From assembly GCA_964619535.1 (NCBI GenBank), contig CAZUEX010000012.1, positions 1-64,000 of the forward strand: 64,000 nucleotides of DNA, given 5' to 3'. Shown in pieces: positions 1-9,657 of this stretch. The notes beneath the pieces are model-generated. The model had not been told where the DNA came from and made no database searches. It was given only the letters and a program-made list of their open reading frames with translations. This DNA is from Leptonema sp964619535. Lineage in GTDB: Bacteria > Spirochaetota > Leptospiria > Leptospirales > Leptonemataceae. Made by a program: the position numbers and the translations under genes. The number at the start of each line of letters is the position of its first letter. Positions within the stretch are counted from its first letter, which is position 1.

Positions 1-511
1 TCTCACATTCGTGGGCGTCCAGCGCAGCGGCAAGGGCAACGGCAGAAAGGTCCGAGCCACCACGGCCAAGCGTCGTAATGTTTTCATCCTCATCAACGCC
101 CTGGAAACCGGCAACGATACAGACCTTTCGCTCACCGAGACTCTGTTTAAGCCTTCTTGTATCGATGTCCTGAATCCTGGCTTTGGAGTGCTTTTTGTCG
201 GTAAGGATTCGCACCTGACCGCCCGTGAAGCTGATGGCAGGTACGCCAATGTGGTCCAGAGCCATGGCCAGCAGGGCAATGGATACCTGCTCGCCCGTGG
301 ACAGCAAAACGTCCATCTCCCGGGCTTTGGGATGCGGGTTCAGGGTGGTGGCCATTTCGACAAGCTGGTCGGTCGTATGCCCCATCGCCGAAACGACGAT
401 GACGATATCATGGCCCTGATCGTAATACATCTTGATGCGGTTGGCTACACGCTTGATGCGATCGGTATCGCCTACGGAGGTGCCACCATATTTTTGAACG
501 ACGAGAGACAT
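1..511 (-). CDS. lysC: Aspartate kinase, N-terminal part (runs off window start)
   Basis: Aspartate kinase phosphorylates L-aspartate, the first step towards lysine, methionine and threonine. The minus-strand reading from ATG at 511 begins with the family nucleotide-binding motif KYGGTS (residues 7-12) and continues with SAMGHTTDQL, the STGEQVS motif and GFQGVDEDENITTLGRGGSD, all in the order expected for the kinase domain. About 170 residues are present; the rest of the catalytic domain and the ACT domains lie outside the window. No strong ribosome binding site is visible. It is divergent from the membrane-protein operon starting at 602, with a 90-base spacer. Identification is secure from the motifs; which feedback class it belongs to cannot be seen. 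Confidence 0.93.
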   Translation of the reverse strand, partial: MSLVVQKYGGTSVGDTDRIKRVANRIKMYYDQGHDIVIVVSAMGHTTDQLVEMATTLNPHPKAREMDVLLSTGEQVSIALLAMALDHIGVPAISFTGGQVRILTDKKHSKARIQDIDTRRLKQSLGERKVCIVAGFQGVDEDENITTLGRGGSDLSAVALAAALDAHECE

Positions 512-601
512 CGGGGTCCAGTTTCCGGGATGAGGCGCGAGGGCAAAGCATTTCTTAAAAAAGAGTTGCAGCTAAAGAATGACAACGAACACGCTTCATA
601 A

Positions 602-2581
602 ATGCGGTTTCTTCCGGTCGTTACGGCCTTGCTGTCATTGATCCACCTGTCACTGCTTGCTGCTTCCGGACCTCAAACTGAACCAATCCTCCTTATCGCC
701 GCCCTCTATCCTGGCATACGTATATTCCGCATATGGAAGAGTAGACGTATTCAAAGGCTTTCTTCGTGGGGCACCGTCTCAGCAATGCTTCGCGAATGGA
801 CAGCCGTGCTGATCCTCCTGTCGCTTTTGCTCGATTTCTTCTTAAACGTCGCCAGCTTCGAACCAAACCCAAAGGCGCGTAAGTCCTTTCTAAACCTGCT
901 CACGCTCGGCTCCTTGCTCATTCCGATTTCCACTGCCTTTCTGTCTGCCTCTGCACGCCGTCGACTGAACTACCATGCCGTCCTCATTGTTCTGCTCCCG
1001 CCGGCTGCCCTCACACTGATCCCGAGAATAGGATATCCTTCATACGGCCTTGCCCTTTTGCTGATCGGTTTACTGTCATTGCAACCCCGGCGTATGCTCG
1101 CTGCCAGTTCCATTGCAGAGGCCTGGTTACTCGTTCCTTTTGCACTGGTTCCGTTGTTCTGGACCCTTTTTCCCGAAGCCCCCGTGCAGCAGGCCATCGA
1201 ACTCCTTATCGTCTTTCTTGCAACCCTCCTGCTGGTGCCACATTTTCAGCGTAAAGGCGCACTCGAAAAGGCTGTAGGTTTCATAACCATCTTTTACCTG
1301 CCTTTTTTCGTTCTTCTGGCGGTCTACCCCGGCTTTCATGCAATCAACAGTAATATATCATCCGTCCTGCTCGAAACCCTGGTCTTTTTCTCGTTGCTTG
1401 CCTTCCTGTACTTTAAGCGCGGCAGGTGGGCCTATGTTTTGTTTGCCATCAGCTGCTATCTACTCATCTACCGCATCGATTCAAGAAGCAGCCTGGCGGC
1501 GACAGCCATTGGCCTGATGGCCATAGCCGCTGTTCTCCTGATAAAACGCCTGACCGTGCAGCAAACACGCCTGAGAAAGCTGCTTGCCGGCGGTTTCTCT
1601 TTGGGCCTCTTCTCTACGGTCATTATCCTCATGCTCGTTCTTCAATCCTGGAGAGATGTTCAGTCGATATTTATTCGTAACATTCTGTGGGATTCCGTCA
1701 TAGCGGGACTTCTGGAGTCTCCGGCGCATCTTCTTGCAGGAACGGGCAACTTCGGCTACTTCTTCTACCTTCCCCGGCACTGGTCTGTCCCCGTCGGTGA
1801 GGCGCAGAGGCTTGTGCTTCAACTCGAAGCTCATTCCATCAATCACAATCCACATAACGATTTTCTGCTGATGTTATACGGAGGAGGGCTTCTCTACCTT
1901 GCAACCTTCGTCGTCTTCTTTGCAAGAACAGTGTGGCAGGCCCTGACTGCAAATATTGCAAGGCACACCGTGCTGCTTCTGGCAGTCCTGACGACACTGA
2001 CCATCCACAGCATAACAGAACCGCTCCTCTCCACCATCAGCACCTCGTTCCTTTTCTGGTTCGTCGCCACACTGCTGCGAAACAAGCAGAGGCTGCAAAA
2101 GATGCCGCGTTCCCTGTTAGCCGCCCTGCTGCTGTTCAGCGTTTTTCTGCTTTCGGGAGAAGTGCTGCGAGCACCGGTACAGAAATTCTGGAATACACAT
2201 CCCGGCATCTTCCCTGCCATTCGCTCGGATCAACCACAGCTTCCTCCTGTTCCTGATGATGCCACCGTTGATGCCATGGTCCAGAACATTGAGCGAAGCC
2301 GTCTTTTCTTTCCTCTCGATTCCGACCTGATCAGACAACAGGGTGACCTTCGCCTCTTTCAAGCCTTACGTTCCAGCACAGAACGAGACACATATGCCCG
2401 GCAGGCTGCCAGCTTCTATTGTGAAGCATTCCGTCGCAGACCCGTTGCCATTCACTATGCAGGGATCAGACGAGCCATGCGCAATATGTCATCCCCTTAC
2501 CGTTGCAATTTCGACGCACGATATGAGGCCCTATTTCGCCGCTATGATCCGATCCGGCACATAGAGAATCATGCGTTTTAG
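602..2581 (+). CDS. O-antigen ligase/polymerase-type membrane protein
   Basis: A 659-residue polytopic inner-membrane protein with about a dozen hydrophobic segments in its first 530 residues and a soluble C-terminal tail. The segment HNPHNDFLLMLYGGG near residue 414 matches the periplasmic-loop signature of the Wzy/WaaL (O-antigen ligase) superfamily, in which an NPHND- or SHN-type motif precedes a hydrophobic segment. Members polymerise O-antigen units or ligate O-antigen to lipid A-core at the periplasmic face. It is first in a three-gene membrane operon (9-base gap to the next gene), and the third gene is another protein of the same type, so one may be the polymerase and the other the ligase. 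That split is inference. Confidence 0.72.
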   Translation: MRFLPVVTALLSLIHLSLLAASGPQTEPILLIAALYPGIRIFRIWKSRRIQRLSSWGTVSAMLREWTAVLILLSLLLDFFLNVASFEPNPKARKSFLNLLTLGSLLIPISTAFLSASARRRLNYHAVLIVLLPPAALTLIPRIGYPSYGLALLLIGLLSLQPRRMLAASSIAEAWLLVPFALVPLFWTLFPEAPVQQAIELLIVFLATLLLVPHFQRKGALEKAVGFITIFYLPFFVLLAVYPGFHAINSNISSVLLETLVFFSLLAFLYFKRGRWAYVLFAISCYLLIYRIDSRSSLAATAIGLMAIAAVLLIKRLTVQQTRLRKLLAGGFSLGLFSTVIILMLVLQSWRDVQSIFIRNILWDSVIAGLLESPAHLLAGTGNFGYFFYLPRHWSVPVGEAQRLVLQLEAHSINHNPHNDFLLMLYGGGLLYLATFVVFFARTVWQALTANIARHTVLLLAVLTTLTIHSITEPLLSTISTSFLFWFVATLLRNKQRLQKMPRSLLAALLLFSVFLLSGEVLRAPVQKFWNTHPGIFPAIRSDQPQLPPVPDDATVDAMVQNIERSRLFFPLDSDLIRQQGDLRLFQALRSSTERDTYARQAASFYCEAFRRRPVAIHYAGIRRAMRNMSSPYRCNFDARYEALFRRYDPIRHIENHAF

Positions 2582-2589
2582 ATCCGCCT

Positions 2590-4206
2590 ATGAACCGATC
2601 CTTACATCTTAAACTTGTTATCCTGATTCTCATCACCTTTCTGCTCGGATTTCTGCCCGAGGACAGGGTATGGATCAGTTTGATCTTTCAAAGCCCTGCC
2701 TTTCGCATCCTGGCAGCGCTGGGCCTTCTTGTTGCTGCTCTTCCATTCAGTAAAAGGACGTTATCCGAAAGCAGGCTTATCCAGAACGGTCTGCCGGTGA
2801 TGGCCGCAGCAGTGCTCTTCTGGCTGCCCATGCAACGGCTGGAGGATCCTCCGGCCGGCGCCGGTGACAGCCTGCATCTGGCGGAGTTCATCCCTGTCTT
2901 TGCTGAACTGTTCGGCTTTCTGACAACGCCCGACGAGCTTCTGGAGCTCTTTATCCGCTCAAAGAGCTACCTTCTGCTAAAAGATCATCTGGCCACCACC
3001 ACAGCCCTCGGACTGTACAGCTACCTGGCCGGCCTGCTGCATATACTGGCCGTATATCTGTTTTTAAGGCGTCGCCCACAGATCCTGATCCCCGGATGGT
3101 TGATTCTCTTTTTCATACCAGCCTCAGCCGTTTACGCCGGTTATATTGAGAACTACTCGATGAGCCGGGCTCTGCTCCTGGGGTTGCTGCTGCTGGGCTG
3201 GGAGGCGCTTGAAAGCAACGATGAACGTTACCGCTTACGTATCATTCGCTTCATGGCCTTCCTTGCCGGGCTGACCGTTCTGCACCATCTTGTGGCCGGA
3301 TTGATTCTACCCGCCCTGATCTGGATACTGTTCAAAGCCTCTCGAAACATGCAGGCTTCCCGCCGCGTTTTCTTTCGCGAAAGCGCTCTTTGCACGGCAA
3401 TCGCTGTATGTGTGATCGTGCCCGTATACGGAGCATTCTATTACTCGTCCATGGGTCCGCTGATCTTTGCAGACAGCCACGTAGGGTTGCAGTCAACGCT
3501 GCCCCTAACCGAAATCGTCTCGGCAAAAAACATACTGAAAGTCATCCAGCTAATCTTCCTTGTACCTCTTTCCATTGCACTTGTTCCCGGTCTTTTCAGA
3601 AGATCACGGTCCGGCGATATTCCGGTATTCCTCGGCATTGCAGCCATTTCTTTTCTGCTCTTCGCCCTTATATGGAATGCTGCCATCGGCTTCCCGGCCG
3701 ATTGGGATCTGTTCAGCTATTTTCTGATCCCCCTGTCCGTACTCACTCTTTATGCTTTACCGGACGGCCTGACGTCAATCCGTTCAGCAGCCTTGATTGC
3801 TGCATTGACCCTTGCACCGGCCATCAGCTGGATGACCTGGCTGAACGAGACGACGAGGTTAACGCAGGAAAACCTGTCCTTCATTCACACCCTGCAAACA
3901 ACGACCCTGCACCGGCTGCAGAATGACCCGGCTTTCCAAAAACTCCCCGCCGAACGCCAGAAGATGCATCTGCGCATCTTCCTTTTTCACGAGCGCCTGG
4001 TATTTCGACTGCAACGACTGGAAGCAACGGGTCGTATCGATGCCGGGCAGAGGCAGGAAATCCTCGAAAAGGTCGACCGAGGCATGCAGATCTACAACGC
4101 CTCCATGCATGCACAGGACGAGGAATACAATAGATCTCTTTCGGCTGTTCAGGAATTCTTCTATCCGGCCTTTGTAACGGTCGATAAGCTCTGGAACGGT
4201 CGATGA
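2590..4206 (+). CDS. Polytopic membrane protein, possible GT-C-type glycosyltransferase
   Basis: A 538-residue protein with roughly eleven predicted membrane segments and a soluble C-terminal region (about residues 415-538). After the second or third segment it carries GDSLHLAEFIP, and later YAGYIENYSMSRALLLG. An acidic residue in the first periplasmic loop followed by a bundle of helices resembles GT-C glycosyltransferases, which use polyprenyl-phosphate sugars, but no family-defining motif is certain. It lies between two O-antigen-ligase-like genes and overlaps the downstream one by 4 bases (ATGA), so a role in surface polysaccharide assembly is the natural inference. The exact function is not recognised. 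Confidence 0.6.
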   Translation: MNRSLHLKLVILILITFLLGFLPEDRVWISLIFQSPAFRILAALGLLVAALPFSKRTLSESRLIQNGLPVMAAAVLFWLPMQRLEDPPAGAGDSLHLAEFIPVFAELFGFLTTPDELLELFIRSKSYLLLKDHLATTTALGLYSYLAGLLHILAVYLFLRRRPQILIPGWLILFFIPASAVYAGYIENYSMSRALLLGLLLLGWEALESNDERYRLRIIRFMAFLAGLTVLHHLVAGLILPALIWILFKASRNMQASRRVFFRESALCTAIAVCVIVPVYGAFYYSSMGPLIFADSHVGLQSTLPLTEIVSAKNILKVIQLIFLVPLSIALVPGLFRRSRSGDIPVFLGIAAISFLLFALIWNAAIGFPADWDLFSYFLIPLSVLTLYALPDGLTSIRSAALIAALTLAPAISWMTWLNETTRLTQENLSFIHTLQTTTLHRLQNDPAFQKLPAERQKMHLRIFLFHERLVFRLQRLEATGRIDAGQRQEILEKVDRGMQIYNASMHAQDEEYNRSLSAVQEFFYPAFVTVDKLWNGR

Positions 4207-6077
4207 AGGCAAGGCATCTACAGGCGGTCGTTGCTATTGCCACACCGCTCATCCTGATTGTTATTCCTTACTACCCTCCGAAGCTGGCCTTTCTTCTGGC
4301 ATCGGTCTTACTTGCCTTCACGTGCGCGGTAATCTGGAATCCTTCGGCATCCATCTTTTCCCTGATGGCCATAGCTCCGTTCTTCGGAAACCATCCCGGA
4401 GGACGCTTTATGGAGATCTACATTCTGCTCTGCTCTGCATGGCTGATCGGTATGGCCCTGCGCAGAAAACTACAGCTCCCTGCACGATTCCCGCTGTATT
4501 ATAGTCTATACCTGGTTTTGTTGATTCTGCCACTGCTGCTGCATCCGGCCATCCTTCAGGCAGCCCTATTCTATAAGGACGGCCTTTTCTATCTGCTCAA
4601 CGCCAACGAACACAGTCCACTGTATCCATTACAGCAAACCGTCTGGCTTGCCATGATACCGCTTCTTGCCGTAACGGCCCGACCTTATAGAGGCCACATC
4701 GTCTTCGGTGTTTCTGCCGGATTGATTCTCACGCTCGCTGTGGGACTTCTGGAGATCCTGTGGCCTGCCATCCCGGCACTGCTCGACCGCGTCCATATCT
4801 TTGTCGATGGATACGTAGACCGCACGATGCCACACAGCATCCTGCCTGTCAGTGGCCGGGACTCTTATGCTCCCAATTCCCTTTTCTGGAACCGCAGCTG
4901 GCATGCGGTCTATATCATCGCCTCTCTTCCGTTTATAAGCCTGTTCGCCTATGACAGAATGAAGGCCTGGCCTTCCAGAAAGCAGTGGGCATCTGTTGGT
5001 TTTCTGTCTCTTCTGCTAACCCTCTATCTGCTCGCTGTTGGCGCCAGAGGTGCTTTCGTTGCCTATCTTGCATTTCTGGCCATAGCCGGTGCCGGACTTC
5101 TGTTGATTCGCTTTGGTCTGCATCGTCTCGTTCTCGCTTTTCCGCTGCTGGTGATCACCGGTGCTTTGCTACTGCAGCTTATCGTACCGCTGCTCATTGT
5201 CTTCACCGAGCAGGGAAAGACAGAATATCGTTATCCGCAGTTTGCGGCTGCCTTCAACATCTTCAACATGTTTCCATTCTTCGGTGGTGGCACAGAGTCC
5301 TACGGCTACTATAATACGGTACACCTTCGAGCAGCTGCACAGGCCGCGAAACATGGCTCCTCGCATAACCAGCTGCTGCAGATTGCCGTCGGTAATGGAC
5401 TGGCAGGTGTCGTTTTCTACGCAGGCCTTCTTCTTGCCTTCGCTGCCGGCATTCGTAAACGGATGATGGCCGCTTTAGGCCAGAGAGAAGAGATGATTCC
5501 TTTGCTTCTGATAACGGCAGGCATGGCTGGCTGCCTTGTGTATGGCAGTGTGCAGGAGTGGAACTATCTGCGTCCCGTTATGGTGATGTGGGCGGTACTG
5601 CTTTTCTTTGCATGGCCGGAAACAAAACAGTCCGAAACGAGCCAACAACTGTGGATTCTTGCGCCTCTCTTGCTTGCCCTGTCCTTCAGCTTCCGTCAGC
5701 CTTTTCAGTCTTTTCTCGCAACGCGCCAATCAGATGCAAGTGCCACTGAGCCCAGACCATTTGCTCCCACTGCTCCCTGGCAGGGAGTGGAATATATCGA
5801 TCCGGACCGGTTTATTGTTTTACAGGGAGATGCGCATATTCTGCTATCCCCTGGCCTGCAGCCCGGAGAAGTGTCTTCGCTGCATGGAGAAGCCATGACA
5901 GAACTGAGATGGAGCCCCGGTGGTTACCTGCGCATACGCTGTCTTACGTCCAGGCCGTATCGATTCGGCGATATCGACGCGCGTAAGCTCTGTGCGGAAA
6001 TCACAATTCCTGGTAGCTCGCAGTACTTTCGATCTCTTGAGGATCCTCGTCTTTACCGTGAAAGAACCGACCGATAA
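4203..6077 (+). CDS. O-antigen ligase domain membrane protein
   Basis: A 624-residue polytopic membrane protein. Its central part contains ARGAFVAYLAFLAIAG, then FGGGTESYGYYNT and SSHNQLLQIAVGNGLAG (near residue 386), which are hallmarks of the Wzy_C/O-antigen ligase domain: a large periplasmic loop with conserved Arg and His followed by a gly-rich membrane helix. The last ~120 residues after the final hydrophobic segments are soluble. The start overlaps the stop of the preceding gene by four bases, so the three genes are translationally coupled. Likely role: transfer or polymerisation of lipid-linked glycans at the periplasmic face. It is the second protein of this type in the operon; paralogue roles cannot be separated from sequence. 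Confidence 0.74.
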   Translation: MKARHLQAVVAIATPLILIVIPYYPPKLAFLLASVLLAFTCAVIWNPSASIFSLMAIAPFFGNHPGGRFMEIYILLCSAWLIGMALRRKLQLPARFPLYYSLYLVLLILPLLLHPAILQAALFYKDGLFYLLNANEHSPLYPLQQTVWLAMIPLLAVTARPYRGHIVFGVSAGLILTLAVGLLEILWPAIPALLDRVHIFVDGYVDRTMPHSILPVSGRDSYAPNSLFWNRSWHAVYIIASLPFISLFAYDRMKAWPSRKQWASVGFLSLLLTLYLLAVGARGAFVAYLAFLAIAGAGLLLIRFGLHRLVLAFPLLVITGALLLQLIVPLLIVFTEQGKTEYRYPQFAAAFNIFNMFPFFGGGTESYGYYNTVHLRAAAQAAKHGSSHNQLLQIAVGNGLAGVVFYAGLLLAFAAGIRKRMMAALGQREEMIPLLLITAGMAGCLVYGSVQEWNYLRPVMVMWAVLLFFAWPETKQSETSQQLWILAPLLLALSFSFRQPFQSFLATRQSDASATEPRPFAPTAPWQGVEYIDPDRFIVLQGDAHILLSPGLQPGEVSSLHGEAMTELRWSPGGYLRIRCLTSRPYRFGDIDARKLCAEITIPGSSQYFRSLEDPRLYRERTDR

Positions 6078-6188
6078 GGCCTTTTTTGGTTGCCGCTGCA
6101 CTTCGCCTCGATTTTTCTAGATACGTAACCGGTTTGTTTTCGGCACCATGTCCCGGCTCGAATCGTAAGGAAACATCGTTAGATAATC

Positions 6189-6740
6189 ATGAAGTTCCGA
6201 TTAAACAAGAGAGAAGTCACAGAGCTGCTACGAGAGAAGGGCATCAACCCCACATCACAGCGCGTGGAGATTGCACACCTGCTCTATCAAAAACCACAGC
6301 ACCTCTCCGCTGACGAAATCCTCAACATCCTGAATGCCGAGTACGAACAGGTCAGTCAGGCAACCGTCTACAACACGCTCAAGCTCTTTGTCGACAAGAA
6401 GGTCGTTCGCGAACTGATCTTTTCATCCGACCGCATCTACTACGATTCGAACACCATCCCGCATCATCATTTCGTTGATATTGACACCGGTCGCATCTTT
6501 GATATTCCACTGTGCATCATTCCCGTGCCCGAACTCGACCGTCTGAATATGGGGGATGCGCAGATCCTTGAAACAACACTCGTTCTTCGCGGGCGCTTTC
6601 CCAATCGCGAAACCCATGCACAGCTCCAGAATGAGCTGTCAGATCACGTGGTTAAGAATGGCCAGAAGTGCGCCATGCAAACAGGCCTGAAGGCGGCGAA
6701 CGAGTCGGCACAGCCCTCTCAAGAGAACAGCGCCCGCTGA
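6189..6740 (+). CDS. Fur/PerR-family metal-dependent regulator
   Basis: A 183-residue Fur-superfamily DNA-binding protein. The N-terminal winged helix includes GINPTSQRVEIAHLLYQKPQHLSADEIL and the recognition helix SQATVYNTLKLF (about residues 55-66). The dimerisation domain contains IPHHHFVDIDTGRIFDIP (about 89-106), whose His cluster and Asp form the regulatory metal site of the family. There are no CxxC pairs, so the structural zinc site of classical Fur/PerR is missing. The C-terminal 30 residues are polar and probably disordered. It may sense iron or peroxide; the nearby cytochrome c peroxidase and thiol peroxidase would suit a PerR-like role, but no Fur box was identified here. Confidence 0.85.
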   Translation: MKFRLNKREVTELLREKGINPTSQRVEIAHLLYQKPQHLSADEILNILNAEYEQVSQATVYNTLKLFVDKKVVRELIFSSDRIYYDSNTIPHHHFVDIDTGRIFDIPLCIIPVPELDRLNMGDAQILETTLVLRGRFPNRETHAQLQNELSDHVVKNGQKCAMQTGLKAANESAQPSQENSAR

Positions 6741-6774
6741 GATGGGTTCAACCGCTGCCCGTGAAGATCCGGGA

Positions 6775-7566
6775 TCAGTGTTTCTTTCGAATCAGCCAGT
6801 CCAGCAGGGACGGAGCCAGAACCCTTGCCACATAGATAAAACGACCGGTTAGGTTTGTAAAGACACGACGGCGATCCGCTTCAATGGCTTTACGAAAGAT
6901 CTTCGCCACCTCTTCAGGACTCTTTGCATTGGAGGCCTGTTCCTCCTGGATGGAGCTTCCGTCGGCTGCTATGCCCGAGGTACGTAAAGCGGTGGCCACG
7001 TATCCAGGATAGAAGATGGCCGTCGATATGTCGTCTTCGCGTAGCTCATGGGCAATACTTTCGATAAAGGCCTGGGATGCAGCCTTGCTGGCACTGTATC
7101 CAAAACGCTCCCGGATCCCGTAAAGCCCGGAAGGGGTACTGATCAAAACGATCTTCTTTTTTCCCGTGGCGGATTTCAGGAATGGCAAGAACGACCGAAC
7201 GGTTTCCACCGCACCGAAAAAGTTCAGCTCCATAATGCGACGCAGGGCCTCAGAGGTTGAGGTATCAAAACGGCCATGCATCGTCATGCCTGCATTCAGC
7301 ACAAGAAGGTGTACGCCGCTTCTTAAAAGCTCCGCATGCTCCACCGTCACTCGCTGCAGAGAAGCAGCATCGGTTACATCGCATACTGCCGTTACCGGTC
7401 GTCGGCCGCTGGCCTTTTCTACGGCATCGGCCACTCGCTGCAGGGCATCCGATCGTCGCGCAAGCAGCAAACAGTTCATACCGGCCTGACTGAGTTCATG
7501 CGCCAGTGCCTCACCAATCCCTGACGAAGCTCCGGTAATTACGGCCAGACGTCCTTCTATCTGCAT
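6775..7566 (-). CDS. Short-chain dehydrogenase/reductase (SDR)
   Basis: A 263-residue NAD(P)-dependent oxidoreductase with the cofactor motif TGASSGIG (11-18), LNAG (90-93), Ser in the ISTPSG strand and the catalytic YSASK (Y157, K161). The start chosen is the ATG at 7566 (MQIEGRLAVITG), which places the Rossmann strand at the N-terminus as is usual. An open frame extends further upstream but would run through the terminator hairpin of the preceding gene. The C-terminal region (about residues 180-263) fits the broad class of membrane-associated SDRs acting on lipids or ketones. Substrate unknown. It is transcribed in the same direction as the cytochrome c peroxidase but separated from it by a terminator, so probably a separate unit. 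Confidence 0.85.
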   Translation of the reverse strand: MQIEGRLAVITGASSGIGEALAHELSQAGMNCLLLARRSDALQRVADAVEKASGRRPVTAVCDVTDAASLQRVTVEHAELLRSGVHLLVLNAGMTMHGRFDTSTSEALRRIMELNFFGAVETVRSFLPFLKSATGKKKIVLISTPSGLYGIRERFGYSASKAASQAFIESIAHELREDDISTAIFYPGYVATALRTSGIAADGSSIQEEQASNAKSPEEVAKIFRKAIEADRRRVFTNLTGRFIYVARVLAPSLLDWLIRKKH

Positions 7567-7607
7567 ATCTTCTGGATAATCCCGGTAATGCGCGATGTCA
7601 ATACCGA

Positions 7608-7636
7608 TAAAAAAAGGGCCGGTGGACCGGCCCTTT
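7608..7636 (-). terminator. Rho-independent terminator after the cytochrome c peroxidase gene
   Basis: On the minus strand an 11-bp perfect stem (arms 7626-7636 and 7613-7623, AAAGGGCCGGT and its complement, 2-base loop) is followed by a run of U residues down to 7609. It lies just past the stop of the di-haem peroxidase gene. Confidence 0.85.
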
Positions 7637-7657
7637 CCTTTGCTGACATCCTGCCGG

Positions 7658-8647
7658 TTACTGCACCCTTTCCTTGTCGGTAAGAGCATGCAGGAAGGTG
7701 ACGATCGATTTCACTTCTTCGTCGGTCAGCTCTTTGTTAAGCTGCAGGTAGGCCATCTGACGAACGGCCTCTTCCAGGGTTTCAACAGCACCATCATGGA
7801 AGTAAGGAGCGGTCAGAGCGATGTTTCGCAGAGAAGGCACCTTGAAGAAGTATTTATCCTGTTCTTTACCGGTCACGCTGTAGCGGCCAAGGTCCTTTGT
7901 GTTTGAATACGGATTCAACAATCCCATCTTCTGATAGGAGTTACCGCCCAGGGCAGGACCGTTATGACAGGACGTACATCCTACATCCATAAACGTTTGC
8001 AGACCTTTTTTCTCTGCTTCGTTCAGGGCCTTTGCATCCCCTTTCAGGAAATCGTCAAAACGGTCTCTGGTGATCAGGGTAGACTCAAAGGCAGCGATCG
8101 CAAAGGCCAGGTTATCGTAGGTGATGGGCTCTTCAGCATCGGGGAAGGCACCCTTGAAGAGCTGCTGATACTCCTCGATAGCACCGATCTTCTCCACAAC
8201 GGCCTCTTCCGAAGGCATGGCCATCTCCACCGGATTCAGGATCGGTCCTTTGGCCTGCTCAGTCAGGTCAGCAGCACGGCCGTCCCAGAACTGAGCCAGG
8301 TGAAAGCCTGCATTCAGAACCGTGGGAGCATTCCGATCCCCTTTCGTTCCCGGAGGAGCTCCATCGGACACCGGCTTGTTGTCCACGCCACCGAGCTTTT
8401 CATCGATGCGGTGACATGTGTTGCATGATTGCGTATCATTCACAGAGAGCCGAACGTCGAAATACAGCTTCTTACCAAGCTCGATCTGCTTGTCGGTGAC
8501 GTTCTCAAATCCGGGCATGGCATCTGGCAGAGGTTGAAAGAAGGTGCCTGCCCTCTCCATCAACGCTTTCGTCTCTGCATCCGGACCGCATCCGATCAGC
8601 ATTGCGAAAGCAGCAATAACTGGAGCAATCAAAATCCTCGTTTTCAT
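7658..8647 (-). CDS. Di-haem cytochrome c peroxidase (MauG/CcpA family) lipoprotein
   Basis: Reduces hydrogen peroxide to water using electrons from cytochrome c in the periplasm. The 329-residue protein has a lipoprotein-type signal ending in LIGC (C20). Two c-type haem motifs are present: CNTCH (C75, C78, H79) and CTSCH (C224, C227, H228). FWDGRA (W121) and LNPVEM are typical of the bacterial CcpA family. The gene ends in a strong terminator and stands divergent from the dehydrogenase at 8758, with a ~110-base spacer holding both promoters. Membrane anchoring through a lipid is a variation also seen in other Gram-negative members. MauG-like modification enzymes share the fold, but peroxidase is the simplest reading. 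Confidence 0.92.
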   Translation of the reverse strand: MKTRILIAPVIAAFAMLIGCGPDAETKALMERAGTFFQPLPDAMPGFENVTDKQIELGKKLYFDVRLSVNDTQSCNTCHRIDEKLGGVDNKPVSDGAPPGTKGDRNAPTVLNAGFHLAQFWDGRAADLTEQAKGPILNPVEMAMPSEEAVVEKIGAIEEYQQLFKGAFPDAEEPITYDNLAFAIAAFESTLITRDRFDDFLKGDAKALNEAEKKGLQTFMDVGCTSCHNGPALGGNSYQKMGLLNPYSNTKDLGRYSVTGKEQDKYFFKVPSLRNIALTAPYFHDGAVETLEEAVRQMAYLQLNKELTDEEVKSIVTFLHALTDKERVQ

Positions 8648-8757
8648 GGCTGCCAGGTTATTTTAAAAGCGCCTGTCCGGTCAATTAATAAACGTTAAGA
8701 AACATTGGATCACCTGTTTTGCTTGAATCATCGCTCATAAATGTATATCATACCCGT

Positions 8758-9636
8758 ATGAAAACTGTAGCAATGATAGGCACCGGCATCATGGGCCGCG
8801 GTATGGCCGGCATGCTGAAACAAAACGGATTCACGGTGAAGCTCTATGCACGCACACCGGAAAAGGTCAGGGATCTCTGTGATGAACAGTGCACGGTTCA
8901 TACCTCGGTCGGTGAAGCAGCAAGCGGCGCCGACCTTGCCGTTCTCTGTCTTACAGAAGACGATGTTGTTCGACAGGCCTTCTTCAACAGCGGGTTGCTG
9001 GAGGCCAGGCCCGGTGCCATCATCGACACGGGTACCACGTCGCCGGATCTTACGCTGCAGATGGCCGAGGCCGCTTCGAGGGAATCCATTCCTTTTCTCG
9101 ATGCGCCCATGACGGGAAGCAAGGTTGCAGCTGCTTCGGGGCAGATCCTCTTCATGGCCGGAGGTGATGCAAAGCATATCGCAGAGCTTGATTACTTCTT
9201 TTCTACCTGTGGCAAAAAGGTTATCCACTGCGGCCCTGTATCCAGCGGACAACGGGCAAAGATCGCCCTGAACATGGTGCAGGCCGGGCTGTTTCAGATC
9301 TACCTCGAAGGGTTTCATCTGGCAGCAAAGGACGGTGTAGCAGCCGAAACACTGATGACCATCTTGCAGAACTCCGCAGCGGCCTCTCCCATCCTTGACT
9401 TTAAGATGGGATGTGTGTTGAAACGTGACTTTGAACCGCATTTTGCCCTGAAGAACATGAACAAGGACATGAACCATGCCATTCGTCGGGCCCAGCAGCT
9501 TCATGCCGTTCTGCCGCTGAGCTTCACCTTGAAAAGCGTATACGAAGCCGGATTGGCCGCAGGACAGGCCGAAGAGGATTTCTGCTCACTGGGACGCGTT
9601 ATGGAGTCGTTAAACCAGCAGAAGCTGGACCGGTAA
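8758..9636 (+). CDS. Beta-hydroxyacid dehydrogenase (3-hydroxyisobutyrate dehydrogenase family)
   Basis: A 292-residue NAD(P)-dependent dehydrogenase. The N-terminal Rossmann motif is MIGTGIMGRGM (6-16), the substrate-binding signature is DAPMTGSKVAAASGQ (115-129), and the catalytic lysine is K168 in QRAKIALN. The length matches 3-hydroxyisobutyrate, tartronate semialdehyde and glyoxylate/succinic-semialdehyde reductases, which cannot be separated here. The start at 8758 was preferred over an in-frame upstream start because the conserved strand begins directly with MKTVAMIG. It is followed 21 bases later by the convergent ispH remnant. Confidence 0.88.
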   Translation: MKTVAMIGTGIMGRGMAGMLKQNGFTVKLYARTPEKVRDLCDEQCTVHTSVGEAASGADLAVLCLTEDDVVRQAFFNSGLLEARPGAIIDTGTTSPDLTLQMAEAASRESIPFLDAPMTGSKVAAASGQILFMAGGDAKHIAELDYFFSTCGKKVIHCGPVSSGQRAKIALNMVQAGLFQIYLEGFHLAAKDGVAAETLMTILQNSAAASPILDFKMGCVLKRDFEPHFALKNMNKDMNHAIRRAQQLHAVLPLSFTLKSVYEAGLAAGQAEEDFCSLGRVMESLNQQKLDR

Positions 9637-9657
9637 GGCCGCAGGCAGGGGGGGCAA

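Noticed and set aside
11..601. 196-codon plus-strand frame at the window start
   Set aside because: Antisense to aspartate kinase, whose KYGGTS and later motifs are unmistakable on the minus strand.
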